This document shows positions 8,691-17,525 of a stretch of DNA of 64,000 bases, one piece after another. The position numbers and the translations under genes are program-made. The notes beneath the pieces were generated by a model. The model saw nothing but the letters and a program-made list of their open reading frames with translations. It was not told the DNA's origin and made no database searches. This DNA comes from Streptomyces sp. R28 (GTDB lineage Bacteria > Actinomycetota > Actinomycetes > Streptomycetales > Streptomycetaceae). Position 1 is the first letter of the stretch, and every line of letters begins with the position of its first letter. The stretch is from contig NZ_CP163439.1 in assembly GCF_041052385.1 (NCBI RefSeq), positions 8,359,001 to 8,423,000 on the forward strand, read 5' to 3'.

Positions 8691-11600
8691 ATGGGTATTC
8701 CCCCGATCAGGGGGGCGAGCGAGTTGACTCGAAGACCGCTGCACCGTACTTGGGCAGGGCTCACCCGCTGGACGGCCGCGGTGATCGTGCTCACCGGAGC
8801 CACCGCGCTGTCCGCCTTGGCCACCGGGGCGGGCTCGCTGTGGATCGCGGTCGTGCCCGGGCTCGCCCTGTCGATCGCGGGGCTCGTCGCCCAGGTGCTG
8901 GTCGACAACAGGAACAGCGCCGGGAACCAGCCGGTTTGGACGGGACACCGGCCGCCCTATCCGGGCCTGGAGGCGTTCACCGACGACGACGCCGCCGTGT
9001 TCTTCGGCCGCGGCGCCGAGACCGACGAGTTGACCGACCGGCTCCATCCCGCCGTTCGCGGGTCCAGGCGGCAGTTCGTCGCCGTCGTCGGCCCCTCGGG
9101 CAGCGGCAAGTCGTCCCTCGTGCAGGCCGGTCTCGTCCCGGCCCTTTCCCGGCGCCGTACCGCCTGGCTGGTGCTTCCGCCGCTGAGGCCGGGTGGCCAC
9201 CCTCTGCGCAGTCTGGCCCAGGCGCTCGCCGCCTCATCCTTAGCCGCCTCTGCAGGCGCCAGGCCCTCGGCAGTCGAAGAACAGCTGCGAGACGGAGGTG
9301 CCGAGGAGCTTGTGCGGTTGGTGGACGAGTTGCGGGTGTCCGGCCGCCGACGGGGTGCCGCAGCTGTCCTCCTGGTCGTGGACCAGTTCGAGGAGCTGTT
9401 CACCCAGACCGCCCCAGCAGCGCGCGAGGGGTTCCTCAGTCTGCTGCAGGCCACGTTGGAACGCGATCCCGCTCTCTGGGTAGTGGCCACTTTGCGGTCG
9501 GAGTTCCTGACTCCGCTGCTGGCGTCGTCCTTCGCCCCCTTCGTACAGCGGCCGGTGATGGTGGGCGTCCTGGGCAGGGACGCGCTCGGGCAGATCGTCG
9601 AGGAGCCGGCCGCGCTCGCCGGCCTGCGCTTCTCCCCCGGGGTAGTGGCCCGGATCGTCGATGACACCGGCAGCGGTGATGCTCTGCCACTGCTCGCCTT
9701 CACGCTCCAGCAGCTCTTTCTGCGCGTGCGCGACAGCGGCGTCGTAAGGCGCGAGGACTACGACCGGCTCGGCGGGGTCAGCGGCGCGCTCGTCCGGCAG
9801 GCCGAGAACGTGTGTGCGGAACTGGGCGCCCGAGGGATCGACGAACCCGACATCCTGGGTGTCGTCTCCCGGTTCGTGACCCTCGACGGCAGTGAACCCA
9901 CCCGGCGTCGTGTGCGGCGCGAGGCCTTCGGCCCGGCCGAACTGGAAGTCGTGGACGCCTTTGTGGAGGCGAGGCTGCTCACCACCCGGCCCGGTGACGG
10001 CGGGGTCGTCGTGGATGTCGCCCACGAAGCGCTGTTTCGCCACTGGGCCCCGCTGCGTCAGGACCTCGAAGCGCGGACCGACCAACTGCGCAGACGGTCC
10101 CAGGTGGAGCGCTGGGCCCAGGAGTGGGATCGCAGCCGGCGCGACCGCAGCCATCTGTTGCGGGACGAGCGTCTGCGAGCCGTGATGCGCTGGCTGGACG
10201 AGCAGCCCGGGCTGTGGGAGGAGGGCTCACTGGCGTACGAGTTCCTGGAGACCTCGCGCCGCAACGACAATGCCTGGCTGGAACGGTTGTCCGACGCGGT
10301 GGCGCAGCAGGCGCGCCTCACCACGGAGGTCGACCCGGAGCTGGCGCTGCTGCTGGCCGTCGCCGCCGTGGAGGAGTGCGCCCCGCGGGCCGCCGCGTTC
10401 GAGGCGCTCCATGCGGCGCTGGAGGCGTCCCGGCAGCGTGCTGTCCTCACCGGGCACACCGGGTGGGTGTGGGACGTCGTCTGGTCTCCGGACGGGCGTC
10501 GGCTGCTCTCCGTGTCTCACGACCACACCGCACGGGTGTGGGACGTGGAGCGGGGTGAGCAGACACGCGTGCTCCAGGGGCACTCGCGGCAGGTCGAGGC
10601 CGCGGCCTGGGCACCGGACGGCAGCGCGGTCGTGACGGCGAGTCAGGACGGAACCGCCCGCGTCTGGGACGCCACCACGGGCGAGGAACTCGCCGTACTC
10701 CTCGGCCACGAGCACCGTCTGACCTCGGTGGCCTGGTCACCCGCCGGTGATGCCGTGGCCACCGGCGCACGCGATCACACGGTGCGTCTTTGGGACCCGC
10801 GCACCGGGGAGTGCGCGGCACTGCTGGCCGGGCATCAGGACTGGGTGACGTCGGTGCGTTTCTCCCCCGACGGCACCCGCCTCGCCACGGCTTCGGGCGA
10901 CCGCACGGTGCGCCTGTGGGACCTGTCGGCGCTTGGTTCGGACGCGGTGGCCACCGAGCTGACCGGACATCGCGGCTGGATCGACGCGGTGGACTGGTCA
11001 CCTGACGGGACCCGCCTGGTGACTGGATCCCGCGACCGCACCGCACGGATGTGGGACGCGGCCGACGGTCAACAGCGGCTGGTCATGCACGGCCATCGAC
11101 GAGACCTCACCGCTGTGACGTGGTCGCCGGACGGGAACCGCCTCGCCACCGCTTCGCGGGATGCCACCGCCCGATTGTGGAGCGCCGACGACGGCGCCGC
11201 CCGTCTGGTGCTGCGCGGACACAAGGATTGGGTGACGGCAGCCGGGTGGTCTCCGGACAGTGGTCGCATCGCCACTGCTTCCCGGGACGCGACCATCCGG
11301 TTGTGGGACGCCCGGCCCAGCTCCGAACGGCTGCTCCTGTCGGATCACACCGGGTGGGTGCGCACCGTGTCCTGGTCTCCGGACTCCACCGCGCTGGCTA
11401 CTGGTTCCCGTGATGCGACCGCCCGGATCTGGGACGCCCGCACCGGTGTGCAGACACAGCTGTTGCACCACGAAGGTGAGGTGCGTGGCTGCCACTGGTC
11501 GCCCGACGGGGGGCTCCTCGTCACCAGCTCGTACGACCACACCGTGCGGGTCTGGGACGTGGGCACCGGAGCCGTTCGGCTCATACTGACGGGACATCAG

Positions 11601-12305
11601 GAGGGGGTGCGCAGAGCTCTGTTCAGTCCCGACGGTGGCCGCATCGCCAGCTGCGGCCGGGACGACACGGTGCGGGTGTGGGATCTCGGCTCGGGCGAAC
11701 CGCTCATGGTCCTCGAAGGGCACGAGGCGATGGTGCGTTCCCTGGTGTGGTCGCCCGACGGACGCCATCTGCTCAGTGGCTCGAACGATGCGACGGCCAG
11801 GGTGTGGCGGGTCGAGGACGGAACGCGGATCGCCACCCTCGACGCGCACGACGACGCGGTGAACGCAGTGGGCTGGTCGCCCGACGGCCGCCTCATGACC
11901 ACGGCGTCCCGGGATCGCACGGTGCGCGTATGGCGTCTTCCGGAGCAGTGGGCGCAACCGCCCGAGCTCGTGCACCTGCTGCAGCAGGAAGACGTCGTCC
12001 GTGATCTCGCCTGGTCACCGTGCGGCACGCGGCTCGCCCTCGCCTACGACGACTGCACTGCCCGGATATGGCACCTCGCGGAAGAGGTCGAACTGGCTGT
12101 GCTGCGTGGCCATGAGGCCTGGGTCGAGGGCGTCGGCTGGTCCGCGGACGGGGCACAGCTGGCGACGGCCTCGGGGGACGGGACGGCGCGGGTGTGGCCC
12201 GCGGTGCGGGACAAGGCGGCGCTGCTCGCCATTGCCCACAGCCGTGTTTCCCGCAGCCTCACAGCGCAGGAGCGGCACCGCTTCCTCCTGCCGGAAACCG
12301 GCTGA
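8691..12305 (+). CDS. Membrane-anchored STAND NTPase with 14 WD40 repeats
   Basis: 1204 residues from ATG 8691. TTG 8724, in frame and behind a G-rich binding site, is an equally good start. Two hydrophobic segments (about 28-45 and 50-70) anchor it, followed by the nSTAND1 entry PYPGLEAFTDDDAAVFFGR. Walker A is GPSGSGKS (134-141); Walker B is LLVVDQFEELF (Asp231). The sensor/winged-helix part includes EFLTPLL and PLLAFTLQQLF. From about residue 585 there are 14 WD40 units, each ending near ARVWD or VRLWD, enough for two 7-bladed propellers. STAND proteins are NTP-driven signalling switches, and some act in antiphage defence. There is no effector domain and no obvious partner gene, so its role is open. 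Confidence 0.9.
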   Translation: MGIPPIRGASELTRRPLHRTWAGLTRWTAAVIVLTGATALSALATGAGSLWIAVVPGLALSIAGLVAQVLVDNRNSAGNQPVWTGHRPPYPGLEAFTDDDAAVFFGRGAETDELTDRLHPAVRGSRRQFVAVVGPSGSGKSSLVQAGLVPALSRRRTAWLVLPPLRPGGHPLRSLAQALAASSLAASAGARPSAVEEQLRDGGAEELVRLVDELRVSGRRRGAAAVLLVVDQFEELFTQTAPAAREGFLSLLQATLERDPALWVVATLRSEFLTPLLASSFAPFVQRPVMVGVLGRDALGQIVEEPAALAGLRFSPGVVARIVDDTGSGDALPLLAFTLQQLFLRVRDSGVVRREDYDRLGGVSGALVRQAENVCAELGARGIDEPDILGVVSRFVTLDGSEPTRRRVRREAFGPAELEVVDAFVEARLLTTRPGDGGVVVDVAHEALFRHWAPLRQDLEARTDQLRRRSQVERWAQEWDRSRRDRSHLLRDERLRAVMRWLDEQPGLWEEGSLAYEFLETSRRNDNAWLERLSDAVAQQARLTTEVDPELALLLAVAAVEECAPRAAAFEALHAALEASRQRAVLTGHTGWVWDVVWSPDGRRLLSVSHDHTARVWDVERGEQTRVLQGHSRQVEAAAWAPDGSAVVTASQDGTARVWDATTGEELAVLLGHEHRLTSVAWSPAGDAVATGARDHTVRLWDPRTGECAALLAGHQDWVTSVRFSPDGTRLATASGDRTVRLWDLSALGSDAVATELTGHRGWIDAVDWSPDGTRLVTGSRDRTARMWDAADGQQRLVMHGHRRDLTAVTWSPDGNRLATASRDATARLWSADDGAARLVLRGHKDWVTAAGWSPDSGRIATASRDATIRLWDARPSSERLLLSDHTGWVRTVSWSPDSTALATGSRDATARIWDARTGVQTQLLHHEGEVRGCHWSPDGGLLVTSSYDHTVRVWDVGTGAVRLILTGHQEGVRRALFSPDGGRIASCGRDDTVRVWDLGSGEPLMVLEGHEAMVRSLVWSPDGRHLLSGSNDATARVWRVEDGTRIATLDAHDDAVNAVGWSPDGRLMTTASRDRTVRVWRLPEQWAQPPELVHLLQQEDVVRDLAWSPCGTRLALAYDDCTARIWHLAEEVELAVLRGHEAWVEGVGWSADGAQLATASGDGTARVWPAVRDKAALLAIAHSRVSRSLTAQERHRFLLPETG

Positions 12306-12484
12306 CAGAGCACGCCGACCCAGGACGGGCCGGCTTCCTGCCCGGCATCGCAGTGCCGGGCCCGCTCAGCCTGTGGGACATCCTCGACAAGATCCGCGCG
12401 TACTGGCTCCCGCACGGTGAACTGTCGGTGCGAGGCGCCCGACGCGGCACGCCGTGTGCTCATCCGGCTCCAGCGGCTGGGCGC

Positions 12485-13201
12485 CTACCGCAGCGCCGGG
12501 TGATCGGCGACGACCGTGCACGACCCGGGCGCGATCTCCGTGAACCCCGCGTCCCGCACCAACGGCAGTCCACTGGTCGTCAGCCCGGCCCAGCGCCCCG
12601 GCTGCGCGGTCCGTACGGCGAGCGGGAACCCCGCCTCGCGCCAGGCGCCGCGCTCCTCGTCCGACAGCTCCCACCAGGCGAGCTGCGCCGCGTGCCCCGC
12701 CTGAGCCATCGTCTTGCCGGCCGACATGTCGAGTTCGGGGTTCAGCCAGAGCACCGGCGCCGACGGATCGGCGTCCACGGGCCGCTCCGGATCGTCGAGG
12801 TCGGTCCCGGACACCTGGAGCTTCGCCAGTTCCTTGGGCCACCCGTCCAGGGGCACGGGCGGGAACACCCGCACCTCGGCCGACTTGCCGGTGACAGTGA
12901 TGCCCGGCAGCCCTTCGGCCCGCCGCCATTCGGCGCCGCGAGCCCGCCGCACCACCTTGCGGATACGGGCGTCCTGCCAGTCCCGGACGGCCTCGGCCCA
13001 CTCGCCTTCGCCGAGGGACCGCTCGTCGCTCAGCATGACCAGCACGGCGCGGGCGGCGGTTTCCAGGGCGTCCGTACGGGGCGGGGGAGCGGCCCGCTCG
13101 ATGCGGACGACGAGGGGCAGGACGAACTGAGGTCCCTCGTCGCGCGTCGAAGGCTCGGTGCGAAAGGGGCTGTCGCCGGGAACGGACGGATCACTGGTCA
13201 C
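12485..13201 (-). CDS. Peptidyl-tRNA hydrolase, PTH2-like
   Basis: About 238 residues from GTG 13201, which has GGAGG just upstream. A longer start (ATG 13258) would overlap the divergent ABC gene. The C-terminal half carries the PTH2-type signature: LNPELDMSAGKTMAQAGHAA followed by GLPLVRDAGFTEIAPGSCT. In PTH2 proteins this region binds tRNA and frees stalled peptidyl-tRNA. The N-terminal 110 residues are actinomycete-specific. Streptomyces also has a standard Pth1 elsewhere, so this would be an accessory enzyme. Biochemical activity is inference from the motif. Confidence 0.75.
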   Translation of the reverse strand: MTSDPSVPGDSPFRTEPSTRDEGPQFVLPLVVRIERAAPPPRTDALETAARAVLVMLSDERSLGEGEWAEAVRDWQDARIRKVVRRARGAEWRRAEGLPGITVTGKSAEVRVFPPVPLDGWPKELAKLQVSGTDLDDPERPVDADPSAPVLWLNPELDMSAGKTMAQAGHAAQLAWWELSDEERGAWREAGFPLAVRTAQPGRWAGLTTSGLPLVRDAGFTEIAPGSCTVVADHPALR

Positions 13202-13256
13202 GTCCTCCAGTCTGCCAGGCGGAAGATCCGTTCCCCGGCGGGAGAGGATGGGCCCC

Positions 13257-14135
13257 ATGCAACGCGATCTTCGACTGGACAACGTAGGCCGCCGCTACGG
13301 CATACGCGGCCCATGGGTCTTACGCGGCGTCCACCTCACCGTGCCCCCCGGCACCCTCATCCGCATCGACGGCCCCAACGGCACCGGCAAGTCCACCCTC
13401 CTGCGCCTCCTGGCCCGCTTGGACGCCCCCTCCGAAGGCCGCGTCACCGGCCGCCCCCGCACCGCGTACGTCCCCGAGCGCTTCCCCACGGCCCTCCCCT
13501 TCACCGCCCTCGGCTACCTGACCCACCTCGGCACGGTCCACGGCCTGTCCCGGCCGGCGGCCACCCGCTCCGCCCTGGAGTGGCTCGACCGCTTCGGCGC
13601 CGCCTCGTACGCCCGTACGCCGATGGCCCAGCTGTCGAAGGGCAGCAGCCAGAAGGTCGCCGTCGTACAGGCCCTCCTCGCCGAACCGGAGCTGCTCGTC
13701 CTGGACGAGGCGTGGACCGGCCTCGACGCCGACGCCCGCGCGGAGCTGGAGCGTGCCGTCGCCGAACGCACGGCGGGCGGCACCGCCGTGGTCTTCGTGG
13801 ACCACGACCCGAGCCGCCTGGCGGGCGCGCCCGACGCGACGTACACCGTGCGCGACGCGGCCCTGGACCGCCGTACGGAACAGGTTCCTTCGGATCCCGC
13901 CGGCCCGCACGTGATCGTCGTCGTCCAGGGCCCGCGCGGCGGACAACTCCCCACCGACGTGCCCCGCACCGTCACCTCGGTCGAGGAAGCCACGCCGGGC
14001 ACCCATCGCCTCACCGTCCCCGCGTCCCACTCGGACGTCCTCCTGCGCACCCTGCTGACCGCCCGCCCGCCATGGCACGTGGTGAGCGTGAGTCAGGAGA
14101 GACCTGCCCGAACCGACACCGAGAGCCGCCGATGA
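13257..14135 (+). CDS. ABC transporter ATP-binding protein
   Basis: 292 residues. Walker A is GPNGTGKST at about residues 41-49, the signature is LSKGSSQ, and Walker B is LLVLDEAWTGLD. The D-loop and switch His (VFVDHD) are present. ATG 13257 has GGAGAGG 9 nt upstream. The permease start overlaps the stop codon (ATGA), so the two are translationally coupled. The small single-domain layout suggests export, but no substrate can be named. Confidence 0.88.
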   Translation: MQRDLRLDNVGRRYGIRGPWVLRGVHLTVPPGTLIRIDGPNGTGKSTLLRLLARLDAPSEGRVTGRPRTAYVPERFPTALPFTALGYLTHLGTVHGLSRPAATRSALEWLDRFGAASYARTPMAQLSKGSSQKVAVVQALLAEPELLVLDEAWTGLDADARAELERAVAERTAGGTAVVFVDHDPSRLAGAPDATYTVRDAALDRRTEQVPSDPAGPHVIVVVQGPRGGQLPTDVPRTVTSVEEATPGTHRLTVPASHSDVLLRTLLTARPPWHVVSVSQERPARTDTESRR

Positions 14136-14803
14136 ACGCCCTCCTCCGCTACCAGGCCGCCCTGCTGGCCCGCTCGCAGCGCTGGCTGCCGCCGTTCATC
14201 CTGTACGCCGTCTTCCTCGGCGTCGGTGTGCAGAGCGGGCAGCCCGTGCTCGACTCGCTCGGCTACGCGGCCGCCGCCCTGCTGCCCGTCGCCGCCTGGC
14301 TGGTGCGGATCTGCGTCACCAACGAGCCGCCCGCCGCCCGCAGTTGTGTCGCCGCGGCCGTCGGCCCGGGGCGGGCGCACCTCGCCGCGCTGCTGGTGGC
14401 ACTGGCCGCGGCGGCGGCCCTCGGCACGGTGGCGATCGTCGTCGTCACCCTGATCAGCGACCCGGTCAGTGCCGACCAGCAGACCCGTGTGCCGCGGTGG
14501 CCCGCGGGCGCCGCCGGGCTGCTCGCCGCGCTGGCCTGCGCCCTGCTCGGCACCGCCGTCGGCGCCCTCACCGCCTGGCCGCTGCTGCGCTCGACCGGCC
14601 GCGCGGTGCCCACGATGCTGCTCGCGGCCCTGCTGTCGGTGGTGGTGACCGGTTCCCCGGCCCACGCGGCGGTCAGCGGCCTGGTCACCGGCTCCCGCTC
14701 GGGCACGGTTCCGCTGCCCCTGCTGCCCCTGGCCGCGGCGGCCCTGCTCACGGCGGCGGCGATCGCCACGGCCTGCGTGCTCACCTCCCGCAGATCACCC
14801 TGA
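14132..14803 (+). CDS. ABC transporter membrane subunit
   Basis: 223 residues with about six hydrophobic segments rich in Ala/Leu/Val and no soluble domain. It starts inside the stop codon of the ATP-binding gene (ATGA at 14132-14135), so it is its likely membrane partner. Its end overlaps the convergent zinc-ribbon gene by 9 bp. No family-specific motif was recognised; the assignment rests on topology and coupling. Confidence 0.8.
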   Translation: MNALLRYQAALLARSQRWLPPFILYAVFLGVGVQSGQPVLDSLGYAAAALLPVAAWLVRICVTNEPPAARSCVAAAVGPGRAHLAALLVALAAAAALGTVAIVVVTLISDPVSADQQTRVPRWPAGAAGLLAALACALLGTAVGALTAWPLLRSTGRAVPTMLLAALLSVVVTGSPAHAAVSGLVTGSRSGTVPLPLLPLAAAALLTAAAIATACVLTSRRSP

Positions 14804-14986
14804 GCAGGCCGTGCGCTGCGCCTCCTGCCACTCGCACACCGGGCAGAGCGTGATCCCCTTGTAGGACTCCGGGTACTCCGTCGGCTCCCGGCACAGCACG
14901 CACTCCGCATAGGGCGGCCCGTCGGCCTTGGGTGGCCTGGTCGCGTCGATCAGGCAGTAGTCGGTCGTGGGCTGTTCCTCGCTCAT
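14795..14986 (-). CDS. Small zinc-ribbon protein
   Basis: 63 residues with two CxxC knuckles, CVLC and CPVC, spaced 16 residues apart (YAECVLCREPTEYPESY ... TLCPVCEW), a compact treble-clef or ribbon that should bind one zinc. No membrane segment or enzyme motif is seen. Proteins of this kind are common unnamed Streptomyces genes; function unknown. It is convergent with the ABC permease and overlaps it slightly. Confidence 0.72.
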   Translation of the reverse strand: MSEEQPTTDYCLIDATRPPKADGPPYAECVLCREPTEYPESYKGITLCPVCEWQEAQRTACSG

Positions 14987-15026
14987 GTCTCCAGCGTACG
15001 AGGCTCATGTCCGAGGCGAACCGGCG

Positions 15027-15881
15027 TCACCGCCGCCCGCGGGCAGCCCCGATCAGCTCGGAAACCTTGACGAACCGGAAGCCCTTCCCGCGCAGCTCGG
15101 GCACGACCCTGCGGACCACCCGCTCGGTCGTCGGAGCGGCACTGAGCGTGCAGTGCAGGACGACCACGGACCCGGGCCGCACCCCGTCCAGCACGTCCTG
15201 GGCGACCGCGCGGGCGTCCGTCGCGAACGCGTCCCCGCTCACCACGTCCCACTGCACGGCGGTGACACCCGCAGGGGTCAGCGCCTTCAGAGCACGCCGG
15301 TCGTAACAGCCGCCGGGAAACCGGAAGTACGGCATCGCGTCCCGTACCCCCACCTTCCGGAACGCGGCGTACGCCCGCTCCACATCCGCCCGCATCCGCT
15401 CCTCGTCGACGGTCGGCAGCCCGTAGCAGTCGTCGGTGAAGGCGTGGTGGCTGTACGAGTGGTTGGCGACCTCGAAGAGCGGGTCCCGCCCGATGGCCCG
15501 GGCCTGCCCCGGATACTGCTCGGCCCACCGGCCCGTCATGAACACGGTCGCCGGCACCTTCAGCTCCCGCAGGGCCGCGACGAGCCCCGGATTGTCGAAC
15601 CGCTCGCCGCTCACCGCCCGCGGTCCCTGATCGGAGGTCATGTCTGCATCGAAGGTGAGCGCGACGGTCTTGTCCCTCGCACGGGGGCCATGCTCGAAGA
15701 CGGGCGTCAGGCCGGCGGGGCCGGGCGCGAGGGTCGGGGGCTTGGCCGCGGAGGAGGAGGCGGCGGTGGCGCTGGGTGCCGGGAGGGGAGCGCGCGTCGC
15801 CTCGGGCGCACACGAGGCGAGTGCGCCCAGCGCCGCGCCCAGGGCGCAGACGGCCGTGACGCGTCGTACAAGAGTGATCAC
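15027..15881 (-). CDS. Polysaccharide deacetylase lipoprotein (NodB domain, CE4)
   Basis: 284 residues. A lipobox (LASC) near residue 24 predicts anchoring to the outer membrane face, followed by a Ser/Ala/Pro linker. The CE4 domain has TFDADMT (catalytic base and metal Asp), NHSYSHH (metal His pair), YFRFPGG and VVLHC. Such enzymes remove N-acetyl groups from peptidoglycan or chitin-like polymers. The spacing of motifs is normal and nothing is missing. It is transcribed away from the Ser/Thr kinase region. Confidence 0.88.
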   Translation of the reverse strand: MITLVRRVTAVCALGAALGALASCAPEATRAPLPAPSATAASSSAAKPPTLAPGPAGLTPVFEHGPRARDKTVALTFDADMTSDQGPRAVSGERFDNPGLVAALRELKVPATVFMTGRWAEQYPGQARAIGRDPLFEVANHSYSHHAFTDDCYGLPTVDEERMRADVERAYAAFRKVGVRDAMPYFRFPGGCYDRRALKALTPAGVTAVQWDVVSGDAFATDARAVAQDVLDGVRPGSVVVLHCTLSAAPTTERVVRRVVPELRGKGFRFVKVSELIGAARGRR

Positions 15882-15969
15882 CGCATGAAGATATGAGGAT
15901 CAACTGGTCATATCGGTGCATCGACGGCCCCCGCCGGGACCGTGTCACTCGCCCGGCGGGCCGGTCGTC

Positions 15970-17460
15970 TCAGTCGGTGCGGGTGCAGGAGCCCGTCGGT
16001 GCGGTCACCGGAGGGCGGCACTGGAGGGTGGAGTCGGCCGCGTCCGTGCTCAGGTAGCGGCCGAGGCAGGTGTTCACCGTCGTTCGGCCGCGCTCGGCGC
16101 AGAAGGTCAGGGCGGCGCGGCCGTCGGTGAAGGGGCCGGGGGCGTAGATCACCCAGTAACCGCCGTGCAGGGAGGCGTAGTCGTCGCTGCGCACGACGGT
16201 CGCCTCCGGCACGGATCGGCGGATGGTGGCGAGTCGCCGGTCGCGGGCGGCGGTGCCCGAGGCGATGGGTTCGGAGTGGAGCTGGGCGATCCAGCGGCCT
16301 TCCGGCGCACCGACGGGGGTGCCGCCGGAGGCCGTCGGGCTGGGAGTCGGTGCGGGGGACGGCTGCCGCGGCGTCGGGCTCGGGGTGGAACTCGTGGCCG
16401 CCGGTGTCGTGGTGCTGCCGGCCTTGTCGTCACCCTCGCCGTCGCCGGGGCGCAGCGCGAAGGCCAGAGCCGTCGCCGTGGCGATCACCAGCGCCGCGCT
16501 CGCGGCCACCACCAGTGGTGTACGGCGTCGAGGGCCCCGCGACCGCTGCGCAAGCGTCGGGTGCGTGATGTCCGGCCGGGTGGGGACAGGCTGCGCGGTC
16601 GGCGTCCGGTGCTGCGGGGCACCGGCGTTCAGTGTCGGTCGAACCCAGCGCGCTGCCGCCCCCGCCTCCACCTCCGCCAGCATCGCGTCCAGCCGGGCGG
16701 CCTCGGGGCGGGCCGCCGGGTCGCGCACCAGCAGGGCGTCGAGCACCGGCGTCAGCGGGCCCGAGCGGGTCGGTGCCGGGAGCGGGGCGTCGAGTACGGC
16801 GGCCAGGGTGGCGAGGGTGGTGGGGCGGCGCAAGGGACTGACGCCCTCCACGCACACGTACAGGACCACGCCCAGCGACCACAGGTCGGCGGCCGGGTCG
16901 TCGTCGTGCCCCCGGATCCGCTCCGGGGCCATGTACTCGGGCGAACCGACGAGCTCGCCGGTGGCCGTGAGGGCCGTCGTGCCCTGCAGGGCGGCGATGC
17001 CGAAGTCGGTGAGGACGGCGTCGCCGTCGGGCCGCAGGAGGATGTTGGCGGGTTTGACGTCCCGGTGCTGGATGCCCGCCGCGTGCGCGGCCCGCAGCGC
17101 GGCGAGCACCTGGCGGCCGAGGCGGGCCGCCTCCACCGGGGTCAACGGGCCGTCGTCCAGCCGACGTTGGAGCGAGATGCCGGGCACCAGCTCCATCACG
17201 ATCCACGGATGCGGATCGGCGGCCACGATCTGATGAACCGTCACCACATGCGGATGGTTGAGCCGGGCCAGCGCCCGCGCCTCCCGCATCACCCGCTCGC
17301 GCACCAGGCCGACCGTGTCCGCGTCGGACCGGACCGCCTTGAGCGCGACCTCGCGGTGCAGCACCGTGTCACGAGCCCGCCACACGGTGCCCATTCCGCC
17401 ACTGCCGAGCCGCTCCACCAGCTCGAACCGGCCGTCGACGACATCCCCCGGAGCGTTCAT
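15970..17460 (-). CDS. Membrane Ser/Thr protein kinase (PknB-like)
   Basis: 496 residues from ATG 17460. The kinase domain (about 1-260) is intact: glycine loop GSGGMGTVW, Lys in VALKAV, HRDVKPANIL, DFGIA and MAPERI. One membrane helix (VVAASAALVIATATALAFAL) lies at about residues 315-335, then a Thr/Pro/Ser linker and an extracellular domain of about 120 residues with a few cysteines, which may act as sensor. There are no PASTA repeats. It follows the PhoX-like gene on the same strand after 65 bp. The frame stays open upstream through the PhoX gene, but that part is an antisense-frame artefact. Confidence 0.9.
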   Translation of the reverse strand: MNAPGDVVDGRFELVERLGSGGMGTVWRARDTVLHREVALKAVRSDADTVGLVRERVMREARALARLNHPHVVTVHQIVAADPHPWIVMELVPGISLQRRLDDGPLTPVEAARLGRQVLAALRAAHAAGIQHRDVKPANILLRPDGDAVLTDFGIAALQGTTALTATGELVGSPEYMAPERIRGHDDDPAADLWSLGVVLYVCVEGVSPLRRPTTLATLAAVLDAPLPAPTRSGPLTPVLDALLVRDPAARPEAARLDAMLAEVEAGAAARWVRPTLNAGAPQHRTPTAQPVPTRPDITHPTLAQRSRGPRRRTPLVVAASAALVIATATALAFALRPGDGEGDDKAGSTTTPAATSSTPSPTPRQPSPAPTPSPTASGGTPVGAPEGRWIAQLHSEPIASGTAARDRRLATIRRSVPEATVVRSDDYASLHGGYWVIYAPGPFTDGRAALTFCAERGRTTVNTCLGRYLSTDAADSTLQCRPPVTAPTGSCTRTD

Positions 17461-17525
17461 GCGGCACAGGTTAGAGGACGCCGGAGAGGCGACCTCCGCT
17501 TGGGGAGGCGTGACGCGGGGGGAGG

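Noticed and set aside
12306..12484. Short readable stretch (SLWDILDKIRAYWLPHGELS) after the WD40 gene
   Set aside because: Looks protein-like but has no start, binding site or recognised family, and runs into the convergent Pth2 gene; may be a remnant but unsupported.
12194..14803. Long open frame crossing the WD40, Pth2 and ABC genes
   Set aside because: Only the last 223 codons (from 14132) are a gene. The rest is an out-of-frame reading of GC-rich DNA, with Arg/Pro/Gly-rich text and no domain.
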